Positions 52,601-61,330 of a DNA stretch of 64,000 nt are shown here, one piece after another. Numbering within the stretch: the first letter of the stretch is position 1; the number at the start of each line of letters is the position of its first letter. This DNA is from Anticarsia gemmatalis. Taxonomy: Eukaryota; Arthropoda; Insecta; Lepidoptera; Erebidae. Made by a program: the position numbers and the translations under genes. The notes beneath the pieces are model-generated. The model made no database searches. It worked only from the letters and a program-made list of their open reading frames with translations, and was not told the origin of the DNA. The stretch lies in assembly GCF_050436995.1 (NCBI RefSeq), contig NC_134763.1, forward strand, positions 5,084,001 through 5,148,000. The letters are read 5' to 3'.

Positions 52601-54093
52601 TGTTTCCTTAAGCTCTCCCATTCATGTTTTATCTCATTTCTTACACTTAGGGTAACAGTTACATCAGCTCTGACACAAGATGGAGCTTTTTCTCCTATAT
52701 TTGGTTTCGCTACTTCCACGACAGCGAAGCTTGTTATAGGATGAGCCATTCGTGCCCAACCACCGAAGTAAACACTGCCATCTTCCGCTCGCCTGTAAAT
52801 ACAAATAAGTCAAAAATCAACCGAATTTATTTCTAAAGAAACGTTTTTATACAGGTGCATGCAGGTAGTTCTGTGTATGGCAGCACTGGTTCTAGGTAGA
52901 AAAGGAGTATTAAAAAAATATGCATGGTATAAAATTGTTTTTTTAACTTACTTAATATTGACTTAAGACAGGTTTTACAACTTAAGACATACGTACCATG
53001 GCGCTAATCTGTAAACTGCGTCCTCGATATCTTGACGAATTTCATCTATAAAAATAATATCGAATAAATGAGTTATATCGTAGTATTGTTGCTTGTGTGA
53101 AAAAGTCACTTTCGTATAAAACTTATTAGAATATTAAAAATCAATAAGACTGATTCATCTACAGTACGTAAAATAATAACTTACATGTACTTTCCAAGCG
53201 GAAAAGATTGAAATTTCTTAATAAGTAATCGTGAAGAGTCAGGAACTGGAGATTTAGTTTAGGTAAAGCAAGACAGTTTTCTCCGCTGTAGATTTCTGTT
53301 GGTACAACATTCTCATCCCATATGACTTCTTCAGTGGGGTACAAAGGCATTGAATTTAATTCTTCCAGTTGTGATATGCGGCGTTCGTGACGAGATATCT
53401 GCAGACGAAAAGGCAATCATAGAAGCGGTGTAATGCAACACACTCCATTTAACAAGAACAATCGATAATATGCTACATACAAATGTATGTTTATATGAAG
53501 GTCTTACCAGTAATTCTTTTAGAAACTGCTTATCAAGTCTGTGCCATGGTGCTTCATCTTCTTTGCCTTCTGGCGGTATGAGATTCAGGTAAGTAGCAAT
53601 GGCACGTAGTGCTTTATCGCTAATAAAAAAAAGAAAACATGATTTATGTATAAATTCATCATTGAATAATATTTAAAGTCATCAATAATAATAATATTAA
53701 GAATAAAAATAAATTGTATTGTATATTTAAACTTGCCTCAAGTTTCCAAAATGCTTATGTAAAGACTCTCTAGTATCTACGCTAGCTACATTTGCCAGAG
53801 CGAACAAGCGCAAATCAGGAAATTTTGAGAAGGCTGCTTTCTGTAACAAAAAAAAAATATTATCCTAACACATCCATGATGAATCGTTTAACGTTATTAA
53901 CTTGAAGTTTTTAAACGATAAACTTAAAGCGAAAAGGTAGCTGCATGACTTAACAAAATAAGAACTAAGAAATAAATACCTGCAAAGAAGTAATCCTGGA
54001 ATAATGCAGTAAAGTCATATCCCGATCTGTCATTGGGTCACCGGTTTCATCGCTGATTTCAAATCTAGCGTAGAATTTTAACATATTCAGAAG
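28650..54093 (-). CDS. AQR: Aquarius, intron-binding spliceosomal RNA helicase (5' partial)
   Basis: 21 exons, 1146 residues, all in phase to TAG at 28650-28652. AQR is an SF1 (Upf1-like) helicase of the intron-binding complex that joins the spliceosome upstream of the branch site. Exons, 5' to 3': 54093-53980, 53840-53737, 53619-53508, 53398-53185, 53045-52997, 52792-52557, 52433-52216, 49296-49127, 48817-48686, 46842-46705, 45696-45605, 44336-44138, 40503-40320, 40048-39924, 39496-39336, 39168-38901, 37560-37389, 35391-35221, 31547-31350, 30549-30370, 28853-28650. Motifs, numbered in the visible part: Walker A GPPGTGKT (about 521-528), Walker B variant MEESAQ (758-763), GDHHQLPPV (792-800), TVDKYQGQQND (956-966) and ASRARLGLYVF. 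The last exon is an acidic, low-complexity tail. About 290 N-terminal residues are missing. The intron after the second exon has a GC donor. Confidence 0.95.
28906..29072. repeat. Short TIR repeat, copy 2
   Basis: Matches 17986-18147: it begins ACTCGATTCTCTA and ends TCTCGATACTCGACAGT...TGTAGAGAATTG, with shared internal CTGATCAGCGCCTCT. It lies in the last intron of AQR. Confidence 0.5.
29737..29839. mobile_element. 103-bp TIR element
   Basis: Inverted ends TGTTGCAGTCAA and TTGACTGCAACA, with partial inner complementarity (AACCAC...TGACC / ACTGGTT). The flanks resemble an antisense SINE: GAATCGAACCC to the left and AACAGAGGCAGTT to the right. The latter also appears at about 60842, so the element seems to have inserted into an older repeat. 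Confidence 0.5.
30583..30945 (+). repeat. Interspersed repeat R1
   Basis: Contains CTTTCTTCCAAACTATGTTG, then GTGTTTTACATGGAGCGACT, then AATGACAGCCGGGAC. This ordered wording is typical of an abundant lepidopteran repeat; the minus-strand copy is at 18175-18320. It lies in the AQR intron next to the exon at 30370-30549. The open frame at 30652-30852 is just this repeat. Confidence 0.6.
31737..31951. mobile_element. 215-bp TIR element
   Basis: Perfect 14-base inverted ends GTAGCAGACGTATCG (one mismatch overall) and CGATACGTCTGCTGC. No coding capacity. Superfamily not assigned because no clear target duplication was seen. Confidence 0.55.
32413..32634 (+). mobile_element. Non-autonomous Helitron-like element, family A
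   Basis: Starts TCTATACTAATATTATAAAT and ends GCGCGGGTCAGCGAG (CTAG degraded). It lacks the (TTTG)n tract seen in other copies. Confidence 0.7.
32835..33029 (+). mobile_element. tRNA-derived SINE, family S1
   Basis: A-box region GTGGCGCAGTGGTTTAGG, B-box GGTTCGATTCC, body ACAAATAATTGTTTCGGGTC, end TAGTGCGGGAGTTGTC plus an A tract. It is the best-preserved copy of the family here. Confidence 0.75.
34151..34350 (+). mobile_element. tRNA-derived SINE, family S1
   Basis: Same family as 32835: CGCGCAGTGGTTTAGG, GGTTCGATTCCCACACGG and ACAAATGATTGTTTCGGGTC. It ends in a T-rich stretch after GCAGGAGCTGTC. Confidence 0.75.
35071..35190. mobile_element. 120-bp foldback MITE
   Basis: The left arm starts ACCCCGGTTTCTGAGTAC and the right arm is its near-perfect complement, ending GTACTCAGAAACCGGGGGT. 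Arms are about 48 bp around a loop of about 24 bases. The element ends 30 bases from the splice donor of AQR exon 35221-35391, so it is present in the pre-mRNA as a strong hairpin. Confidence 0.7.
35838..35934. mobile_element. Rearranged Helitron fragment
   Basis: It begins with the 3' terminus of family A inverted (TTAGCTGATCCGCGCAACTTCG). At about 35858 it switches to the sense-orientation interior (AACGCGCTAATCTCAGGAAC). It ends near CCCATTTAT. Confidence 0.6.
36281..36400 (+). mobile_element. 3' part of tRNA-derived SINE, family S3
   Basis: Contains CACTTGGCCAGCGTGGTGGA and GGAGACCCTTGCCCAGCAGT, matching the 3' half of the SINE at 44389-44702. The head is missing. The open frame at 36260-36466 comes from this repeat. 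Confidence 0.65.
36565..36791 (+). mobile_element. Non-autonomous Helitron-like element, family B
   Basis: Starts near ACTATATTAATATTATAAAT and ends GCGGACAAAGTTGCGGGCGGCCTCTAG. It contains CATAGGCTACTTTTTATCCC. This is the second lepidopteran CTAG-ending family (Lep1-like, from memory). Relatives: 38665, 49751 and 60664. Confidence 0.65.
37033..37264 (+). mobile_element. Non-autonomous Helitron-like element, family A
   Basis: Contains AAAGCTGAAGAGTTTGTTTG at the left and GAAGTTGCGCGGGTCAGCTCG at the right (terminal CTAG altered). The 5' end is diverged. Confidence 0.7.
37707..38048. mobile_element. PIF/Harbinger-like MITE, copy 3, with nested insertion
   Basis: TIRs CCCTCTTATTCATA and TATGAATAAGAGGG, target duplication TTA (37704-37706 and 38049-38051). 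The element is split by a 185-bp inverted-repeat insertion (about 37736-37920), flanked by a repeat of ACTATAAACC taken from the MITE itself. Confidence 0.75.
37736..37920. mobile_element. Inverted-repeat insertion inside a MITE
   Basis: Outer arms GTTTAATGTATAATAGAATA (about 37760) and its complement at 37901-37920, continuing with ...CGGGAATTAA. Inner arms GTTGCACTCGCCGTGGTCC and GGACCACGGCGAGTGCAAC surround a 10-base loop. The left outer arm is shorter than the right. The motif GCCGAAACGTTAGG recalls Penelope-like retroelement tails, which often insert as inverted copies. That is only a suggestion. Confidence 0.5.
38665..38877 (+). mobile_element. Non-autonomous Helitron-like element, family B
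   Basis: Starts near TTAAATATTATAAATGCGAA, has a (TCTG)n microsatellite, ACATAGGCTACTTTTTACCC and the 3' end GGACGAAGTCGCGGGTAAAAGCTAG. It ends 24 bases before AQR exon 38901-39168. Confidence 0.7.
40504..44137 (-). other. Large AQR intron
   Basis: A 3.6-kb intron. Only one repeat was recognised, the antisense SINE at 43838-44060. Open frames at 41661-41849, 42100-42291 and 42853-43050 show no family resemblance. The rest is AT-rich and unexplained, with one moderately GC-rich stretch around 42170-42500. Confidence 0.5.
43838..44060 (-). mobile_element. tRNA-derived SINE, family S2
   Basis: On the minus strand it begins CGTTTGGCGCAGTGGTTAAA (A-box-like), then GTGGGTTCGAATCC (B-box), then TGTGATGAGCACGAGTATTT. 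The tail shares CCATAGTACAAGCTCTGC with 17560-17705. Confidence 0.7.
44389..44702 (+). mobile_element. tRNA-derived SINE, family S3 (full length)
   Basis: A-box TAGCCGAGTGGTTTAAG and B-box GGTTCGAACCC lie within the first 70 bases. The body contains TGTGTATTAGAAATAATTATC, CACTTGGCCAGCGTGG and GGGAGGAGACCCTTGCCC, and ends in an A tract. It serves as the intact reference for the copies at 36281, 50290 and 56843. Confidence 0.8.
45240..45405 (+). mobile_element. Helitron-like element, family A, 5' truncated
   Basis: Contains the 3' two-thirds of family A (TTTATTGAGAAGG, ACAAAAACGGGGAAAA) and an intact end GAAGTTGCGAGGGTCAGCTAG. The 5' TC end is missing. Confidence 0.65.
47598..48575. mobile_element. 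978-bp TIR element with nested insertions
   Basis: Perfect outer ends GTTACTGTAAAAGCCCGAAC at both termini in inverted orientation, extending to about 45 bp through GTGGTAAATCCTAAGATTTT. ATAT flanks both sides (47594-47597 and 48576-48579), a possible target duplication. Inside lie a hairpin at 47728-47797, three tandem GC-rich hairpins at 47832-47934, and a second TIR element at 48026-48519. No transposase was seen. Superfamily not assigned. Confidence 0.7.
48026..48519. mobile_element. TIR element nested in the 47598 element
   Basis: Inverted ends GGTGAGTATAGACTACAACA and TGTTGTAGTCTATACTCACC, 22-23 bp and perfect. The interior is GC-richer and repeats the phrase CTCGACGAAATGTTACACCAATA twice (about 48345-48392). 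No coding capacity. Confidence 0.65.
49751..49893 (+). mobile_element. Helitron-like element, family B, 3' truncated
   Basis: Starts TACTAATATCATAAATGCGT, contains ACACATAGGCTACTTTTTATC and GGAGCTCCCGAGGGATCGA, then stops without the CTAG end. Confidence 0.6.
50290..51690 (+). mobile_element. tRNA-derived SINE, family S3, split by a Helitron
   Basis: SINE parts 50290-50381 and 51621-about 51690 together match 44389-44550. The break falls inside TGTATTAGAAA/TAATTATCAC, which is continuous in the intact copy. The head has lost its clean A and B boxes. Confidence 0.7.
50382..51620 (-). mobile_element. 1.24-kb non-autonomous Helitron, family C
   Basis: On the minus strand it reads 5'-TCTATACTTATAATAAATC ... 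GGGTCAGCTAG-3', with a GC-rich 3' hairpin near the CTAG end. It is inserted precisely between host A and T with no target duplication, as shown by the interrupted SINE. The interior has a duplicated segment of about 75 bp (TTGCAACGCCATCT units at 50819 and 50892) and further repeats around 51030 and 51175. No Rep/helicase coding was seen. Confidence 0.8.
52049..52195. mobile_element. PIF/Harbinger-like MITE, copy 4
   Basis: Complete copy from CCCTCTTATTCATA to TATGAATAAGAGGG, 147 bp, flanked by TTT/TTA. It ends 21 bases from the AQR exon 52216-52433. Confidence 0.75.
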
Positions 54094-55092
54094 CTGGAAC
54101 AAAAGAAAAATATATTTATTTATATTTTCTCAATAAGTTTACTTATAGTTTTATAGGACCGATAATTGACACGACCAGTGAGAGGTTAGGCGCAGGACCG
54201 ACGGCTATACATGCTCTTCGAGACACGGAGAACCACACTCAGGCCAGTTCATTTAGTATGTTGTGAAAGAAAAGTTTTAAACCAAATCCGTTTAATGATT
54301 ATCTTTTGCAAAGCCGGCTTTCTACTATAAGGATGTAATTTAATAATATTTATGTACATATGTGATCAGCTCAGAACAGTGAAGGAGGCAGGATAATAGT
54401 TTGGGATATAATGTGACATGTATTGTCATAGTACATTGTGTACAGTCTCGCACAAAATATGACGAGCGATAAAATATTAAGCATATCTCATAGTGAAAAG
54501 CGAGCTTAAGGCGCTTAACACACTGCCCCGCACCACGCAGCGTAGCGCGTGAATGCGTGTTCGAACGTTGCTTGTAAGTATCTCCGTTTGTATGGAAAAC
54601 ACGCATAGTCTAACACACAGAAAATGCATCCACGCGCGTTCATGCGGATCACGCGCGTTCGTGCGTTTTCCATACAAACGGAGATACTTACAAGCAACGT
54701 TCGAACACGCATTCACGCGCTACGCTGCGTGGTGCGGGGCAGTGTGTTAATCGCCTTAAGTACTGGTGGAGCGTGGTTTCGTTTATACGTTTCGCTAGAC
54801 ATTTAGTTTTACGTCGCCTTTGCGCGCCGAAACACGCTCCTGCGGTTGCCCAAACAGTTATGAACGAAATATTTCAAAACACACTATTTTGTTCCCGAAA
54901 ACGAGTGATTATGATACCCCTATTTTTGAGTCGGGGTTTAAAATAAATAAGATTGTATGATTGAAGTGCTTCCTAGTGATGAGTGAATGTACTGTGTTTA
55001 TTAGCTTTTAATAATAAACTTTCTGTGGTATGGAGATGTAAATAAGAGTGTTGAAAAATCCGAAAAATTACCGGAACGAAACTGTATTAAAA
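54094..55092. other. Region between the last visible AQR exon and GPCR copy 2
   Basis: Holds a repeat fragment (about 54174-54250, GGCGCAGGACCGACGGC), the long palindrome at 54505-54760 and the GPCR 5' flank. No AQR-like exon was found on the minus strand. All open frames of 60 or more codons here come from the palindrome. Confidence 0.55.
54505..54760. mobile_element. 256-bp foldback element
   Basis: Arms of about 100 bp (54505-54605 and 54662-54760), nearly perfect. They begin CTTAAGGCG(C)TTAACACACT and contain TGTTCGAACGTTGCTTGTAA. The loop is about 56 bases. It is GC-rich compared with its surroundings and produces similar open frames on both strands, which are artefacts of the symmetry. 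Confidence 0.7.
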
Positions 55093-58000
55093 ATGTATTA
55101 CAAAATGAAGACAGTTCTACATTTATCTTTTATTGTTGTATTAGTAATAATCGATCATATTCAGGCCAGCAATAATACGTGTTGTCCTACGGGGAAAGTT
55201 CTTTTAATGAGAAAGGACATATGTTGGGACCCAATTTCTAATGGAACGTCTCCCATATTTTTGAAATGCAGTAACACATTTCGATTTCGACAACATTTTA
55301 CCGTTACTGAAGAACAAGAGCTGCACTTAAAAATAGGAAATGAATTTGACGAAAAATTTAGTCTCAACTCGTAAGTACACATTTGATTCTATCATTCTTA
55401 AAACATTTAATTTCATGAATATAAGGGGAGGTGGTCACCTAAAAAGTACACATACAGGGTAAAGAAAAATAAAAACGTCACTTTTACTTATTAGGGACAT
55501 ATAATCGAATGAAATAAATAAATTATTTACTTCAAATGCGACCTACTACAAATAATCCGAGATAACAATTCCTAAATGTTATTTTATTCAGAATTACTAT
55601 TAGTAAGTAATTGACCAATGAGTGTAGCGTGCTCCCAATATACTAGCAATATTATCAAATACTAATATTTATACTGACACCATACCACTATTTCACTAGT
55701 ACTGGATATCATACATTACCTTCAGGACAAACCGTTACAATATCGTATTATCTATACTAATATTATAAAGCTGAAGAGTTTGTTTGTTTGTTTGTTTGTT
55801 TGTTTGAACGCGCTAATCTCAGGAACTACTGGTCCGATTTGAAAAATTCTTTCAGTGTTAGATAGCCCATTTATCGAGGAAGGCTATAGGCTATATATCA
55901 TCACGCTACGACCCATAGGAGCAGAGTACGAGTAAAAAATGTTAAAAAAACGGGGAAAATTTTGACGCATTCTCTTTTATGTGACGCAAGCGAAGTTGCG
56001 CGGGTCAGCTAGTATTAGATAATGGAAATTGTTAAAAAAACAATCACGATGTTTGGACTCAGTGTTTTCATATCGATTTAGCACAATTACTGAACTAGGT
56101 ATAGATACGTGTTCTTGTTTTTAAAACGCTAGCAGCTATATTTGGTGATTGAAGAGAAAGTTCATCAGACAATGTTAAGACACTAACACTGCAATTCTAA
56201 ATAAGTAAAGAATTATTTTACATCATTGACTGAATACGAGTAATTTAACTACAACAATAACTGCTCCCACTAATTGTTGTCCAAGATCAATGTCAATATA
56301 TGTACAAACAATAACAAAAAAAATAATACTTGCAAATACCTGTAAGATGCGACCAGTAATTCACTAGGTAATCATATAATAATACTTATCCGTGATACTG
56401 TAAAGTCTTAAAATTCACCTTTTTTGTACAAGACCGGGCCGGTCTAAATTAGTGATTTTTATAATTTAAACGAGTATTTACCCAACGTTTTTTAGTGCAG
56501 GTACATCATTTTTAATCTATTGCACTGTCATATTTTTTATCCAACCTGTTCTTACAAAAACAGCCTTTACCCCAAACACCATACCGTGCGGTTAAAAAAT
56601 AATTGCTTGTTAACATTTTCAGATACTGCGTGGATAACACTACCACGATAAAGGACGTATCATTAAAGAACGTCACACTATCGGCAATAGTATGTGCTGA
56701 TGAAGATGAACAAATTCTTGACGACCGAGTTCTCGGCTACTGTATGATAGCTTCTATTATATTTCTGGCTCCGACAGCTCTTATATACTCCGCAATACCC
56801 GAGCTCAGGTGAGGTATATTGACTTCGAAATAAAAATAAATAGGCAGTGATAGCCGAGTGGTATAAGTTGACACCTCCCACGCAAGTGGTCGCAGGTTCG
56901 AACCCGAGGCAACACACCAATGACTTTTAGAAGTTATGTGTGTATTAGAAATAATTATCACATGAAACCTTGCATGCCTAAAATTTGTTTAACACATTTA
57001 TTGAGGGCTTGCAAAGTCCCCAACCTGCACTTGGCCAGCGTGGTGGACTCAAGGCCTAACCCCTCCCTCATTACGGGAGGAGACCCTTGCCCAGCAGTGG
57101 GACATTAATGGGTTAAATTTATTATTTATATTTTTATTTATTATAATAAGATTTAAGTATCGACATTTTGATTGAAAAAAAAAATATTTTAAAACTTTAC
57201 TGAATACTTATACCGCTCATAAATGGTGTTTACCTATATGTATTTGTTATTCACATACATATGTCATTACGTAAATCTTTGCGTAGCTTATTACCTAATA
57301 TGCTAATGATTTATTTTGTTGTATTACGCACCAAAACACCTATTTAATCACATGATCATAAAATCATAACTCATTCACATAAAATATTACATTTAATAAA
57401 TCAATTATTTTTTACATTACAGGGATGTTCAGGGAAAATCTATCATAAACTTTTGTATAAGTTTAGCGATTGGTCAAGGAATATTATCAATTATGAAATT
57501 GATGGAGTACACTGACATGGCCTTGTGTGCAACTAGAGGTAATAAAAAGCTCATTATGAGTGAAAATACACGGACTACAGCAACTTGAATTTACTTAAGA
57601 GAATTAAAACTACTTGAAACTGTGATTACCTAAAGCGCGTGCGCTTCTGACAAATGAAACATAAATACTAATAGGATTTTTTTTTGTAAAATTTTAATAA
57701 CATCGCTGGAAAAGTCGGAGGGATCTACTCCGTAATAATAATGAAGTTAGGAATCCTTCAAGAACTGTTTTCAGAACTCATTTCTTGCAAGGTTTCCTTG
57801 CAACATTTCTGAGTGTATGAATATTACAAGTTAACATTTGATTATAATAATGTTTCAGGGTTTTTGGCTTATTTCTTTTTGATCGCGGCCTTCTTTTGGA
57901 CAAACGCAATTTCGATACAGGTCTTGTTAAATACAAGGTAAGTTAAGTAAGGTAATTATAATAATATATTACACATGCATTTAACTGAATTTTAACAATT

Positions 58001-59630
58001 AAAAATATAAAAAGTATGTTGCAGACGGCCGGCTACCTTAGACTACAGTTGGTATGAATTTAAGTGGTATTTCCTATATGCCTGGGGATGTCCTTCGGTT
58101 CTCACGATTTGTATGGCCATCGTCAACTTCCACCCTGGTGACCATTCAAAACCTGGAATTGGATTAAACCACTGTTGGTTTTTCAGTAAGTACTAAAATG
58201 TTATTATAAATTATAACAATACATATCAAAAGCATACTTATTTGAAAATATAGCTGTTTTTATAAAATAATTATATTATTCATCAAAAGGGTATTTCCTT
58301 AAAGGTCCGAAGTAGTAGTTTCGCCAAATACTAACTAAAATATTCGTTAATCGATTCTTCAGGTCGATATCAGCATATTAAATACCTAACAACAAAACAA
58401 CTCGCTAACTCGTTTAGTCGGATTTGAACTATATAGCTTGGATGATATAGAGAAGTCCTAAGCTTTATGCACTATTCAGCAGTTTTGCACTTAATTTGAG
58501 AATATATGTATCATCAAAGTAAAATGATATTATTTTGATTTCAGATAAGACTCAACAATGGTACTACATGTTCAGCATTATGTCAATACTACTGGCTGCT
58601 AATATTGCCATCTTCATATATACATCAATAATGTTGTGGCGGCTATCCTTCTCTTCTAGTCACCTTAAAGCTATGAAGTTCAAGTAAGTAACTTAACCAA
58701 ACTTAATTGTATTTAAGATATAACTACAATTATTAGAACCTATTAGCTTTTTATATGGTACATAGCAAACTCACCAAAGTATTTCAGTCCTTATGTATTG
58801 TATAGTATATAATAATATTATCATAATTAATTAAGGGTATTTTTTATTTTAAATACTAATTCATTTTAATGATTTACAGGTTTGTTATGTCTGTACGACT
58901 TATTATTCTAATGGGTCTGCCATGGGTGTTCGAGATGGTTGGTTCTTTGGCAGGTCAACACATTGTTTGGTAATTAGTATTTTACATATTTTTAATCATC
59001 CATGTTACCTAACCTGAATTTAGATTTGGATTTTAGATTTATTACTAAGTCTATGACTACATATTTGAGTGGAGATCCGTGTTGAGCAGTGGGACATTTA
59101 GCTATTTTTTTTCTATTTCAGTATAAATTCTCTGTCTCTCTTCCTAGCTATTCGGCCCATATATTAGAGGGGACAGCCTTCCTTACACTCTTTATCCATT
59201 TCGCCCTATCCTTGACGTCTTCTACCTCAACCTCATGTCTTCATATTCCAGTATAAATTCCAAAATAAGTAATAAAACGTCAGCTCTACGTCTTTAAAAA
59301 CCGCATTGACGTATGGCATAGCATTATTATTTAAATTTTTCCTTTTACAATTAGCAATTATCAAATAATATGAAACTACCTATTCAAAATAATACTTTGT
59401 TTTCTGTTTACAGGTCAATAATAGACGTATTCAACTGCCTGCAAGGCGTATTAATATTTATGCTACTAGTGGTATTCCGTCGAAGAGTTATCAAACTGAT
59501 GTATAACCACGGTTGGTTAGATTGTATGTCAGGGTTCGTTGAAAAATACCTGGCTGTGGAGGACGATGAAGAAAATGTCGTTCAACACACTGACGTGCCA
59601 ATGACGATGGGTGATAGGACTATAACATAG
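55093..59630 (+). CDS. Methuselah-like class B GPCR, copy 2
   Basis: Complete 8-exon gene, 421 residues from the ATG at 55093 (417 from the in-frame ATG at 55105, which would begin MKT like copy 1). Exons: 55093-55370, 56623-56808, 57423-57538, 57859-57937, 58025-58185, 58545-58683, 58880-58969, 59414-59630; all GT-AG and in phase. Signal peptide, short Cys-rich ectodomain (NNTCCPTGK, CWDPISNGTSP) and seven membrane segments. TM5 is QQWYYMFSIMSILLAANI, TM6 is LIILMGLPWVFEMV and TM7 is QGVLIFMLLVVFRRRV. Exons 4 to 7 have exactly the lengths of copy 1 (79, 161, 139, 90) and the same phases, so the two are tandem-type duplicates. Both share an acidic C-tail ending in a G-D motif. Copy 2 probably lies within an AQR intron on the opposite strand. 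Confidence 0.9.
55751..56012 (+). mobile_element. Helitron-like element, family A, full length
   Basis: TCTATACTAATATTATAAAG at the 5' end, four TTTG units, 3' hairpin CGCAAGCGAAGTTGCG, and terminal GGGTCAGCTAG, inserted between A and T. It lies in the first intron of GPCR copy 2. It is the best reference copy of family A here. Confidence 0.8.
56843..57117 (+). mobile_element. tRNA-derived SINE, family S3, internally deleted
   Basis: A-box TAGCCGAGTGGTATAAG, B-box GGTTCGAACCC and 3' half GGGAGGAGACCCTTGCCCAG. Compared with 44389 it lacks about 30 bases after AATAATTATCAC. It lies in intron 2 of GPCR copy 2. Confidence 0.75.
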
Positions 59631-59659
59631 CTAACATATGTTATATTATACTCGACAAC

Positions 59660-59665
59660 AATAAA
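59660..59665 (+). terminator. Candidate poly(A) signal of GPCR copy 2
   Basis: AATAAA 30 bases after the stop. A second, AATAAAAATAAA, lies near 59764. Confidence 0.45.
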
Positions 59666-60310
59666 TCGACAAACAATCTCAAAGAAAAAAAGCGACAAAA
59701 TATAATTGAAGATTTTTTTTTCTCCTTTAATGAGCTAGAAGCATAAATCCTAATTTTAAGGTTGAATAAAAATAAATAGACGTGTTCAGAGTTTTAGGAG
59801 ATTTAATCTCCTAAGTTAAGTAAGTCCAATATGTAAATAAATTAAGTCTCGTCTACGGTCTAAAACAAGATACGACAGTCTTCGACTGTCGTCAACAGTC
59901 ATTAGATTTTATACCAATGAGTATTGTGTTTGTATTCTATTAAACTTTAAAGTTACGTTAAGTTAGTTCTCCGATTAATGTATTTTTTAAAATTTAGGCT
60001 TTAAGTAAATGTGCCTTATGAAGTAGAGAGTAAGGCTTCATTATACATATACTCATACATCCAGAAAGAACGGTAATCATGCCGAAAATTTAGCATAATA
60101 CAATCTTGTTTTATCATTTACAAACCTTATAAATATACCACTAACTCGTATGATAACAACTGTACACACAGACAATGTAAAGTCTGTTAATAAAAGTTAT
60201 ATGTACTTAAGATGTATTTTACTGTTCATCTCGTTGATAAAAGTGAAGTATAACATACGTATTCGTGCCACAACTACTTTCTTTAGTTATATATTGATTT
60301 CTAATCATAG

Positions 60311-60338
60311 ATCTCTCTCTCTCTCTCTCTCTCTCTCC
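60311..60338. repeat. (CT)n microsatellite
   Basis: About 14 uninterrupted CT units, directly visible. Confidence 0.9.
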
Positions 60339-60663
60339 TAGCCTTTCATATATCCTATCCTATATGCCATAGATCAAAAAAAATAATTTCTTTGTTAATT
60401 AACAAACACAAGATATAACGGAATCTCTACTGAACTTCAAATGTACCGCACACGTTAGCTGATTTTATAATGTACGAGCATAACATGCAACGCCATCTGT
60501 TATGAAGCGAAGGAACTGGTTAATCAACTAGGATACCAAATCTTGAATGATACGGTCATTACTTTGGTTAACACTTGTTTTACAATCATACATAATATCA
60601 CGCCTGTTATAGGTACCCGAAACTGTAGGGTCTGGCTAAATATGTGAGTAAATAATAATATTA

Positions 60664-60762
60664 TTATAACACATAGGCTACTTTTAATCCCGGAGTTTCC
60701 GAGGATCGGGATTTAAACAGGAAGGGTTTCCAAGCGGACGAAGTCGCGGGCGGCTCTAATAT
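60664..60762 (+). mobile_element. Helitron-like element, family B, 5' truncated
   Basis: Contains ACACATAGGCTACTTTTAAT, CGGAGTTTCCGAGGATCGGG and the 3' end GGACGAAGTCGCGGGCGGCT, with the terminal CTAG degraded. Confidence 0.6.
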
Positions 60763-61079
60763 AAATGAGAAAATACTTATAGCACTTGAGCGACTCGGGA
60801 ATCGAACCGGACAACTGGGCACGGCTGTTGCATACATTACCAACAGAGGCAGTTATACATTTTTTTGTCAAGAAACCATTCAAAATTATGTTAATTTAAA
60901 GTTATACTTTTGTCATCAACGAAATTCCTGAACAAATGCATTATATTGAAACAACAATAAATCATGCATGCATTCTGGAATGCACAGAACACCTAAGATT
61001 AAATTCGAGCAACAAAGTATTAAAGATTTCAAGATGGTTTAATTTAAATAGGCACACTTTTACATCAATTTATATTAGA

Positions 61080-61330
61080 CTAGCTGACCCGCGCAACTTC
61101 GCTTGCGTCACATAAGAGAGAATGAGTCAAAAATTTCCCCGTTTTTGTAACATTTTTCACTGGTACTCTGCTCCTACTGGTCGTAGCGTGATGATATATA
61201 GCTTATAACCTTCCTCGATAAATGGGCTATCTAACACTGAAAGAATTTTTCAAATTGGACCGGTAGTTCCTGAGATTTTGCGCGTTCAAACAAACAAACA
61301 AACTCTTCAGCTTTATAATATTAGTCTAGA
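61080..61330 (-). mobile_element. Helitron-like element, family A, full length, antisense
   Basis: Plus strand starts CTAGCTGACCCGCGCAACTT and ends CTTTATAATATTAGTCTAGA. All landmarks of the family are present. Confidence 0.75.

Noticed and set aside
54477..54806. Overlapping open frames on both strands giving the same peptide (MRVRTLLVSISVCMEN)
   Set aside because: They are mirror products of the 256-bp palindrome, with no splice context or family resemblance.
55048..55092. Upstream extension of GPCR copy 2 from position 55048
   Set aside because: It begins at GTG, not ATG, and would bury the signal peptide behind a charged leader. The ATGs at 55093 and 55105 are more plausible.
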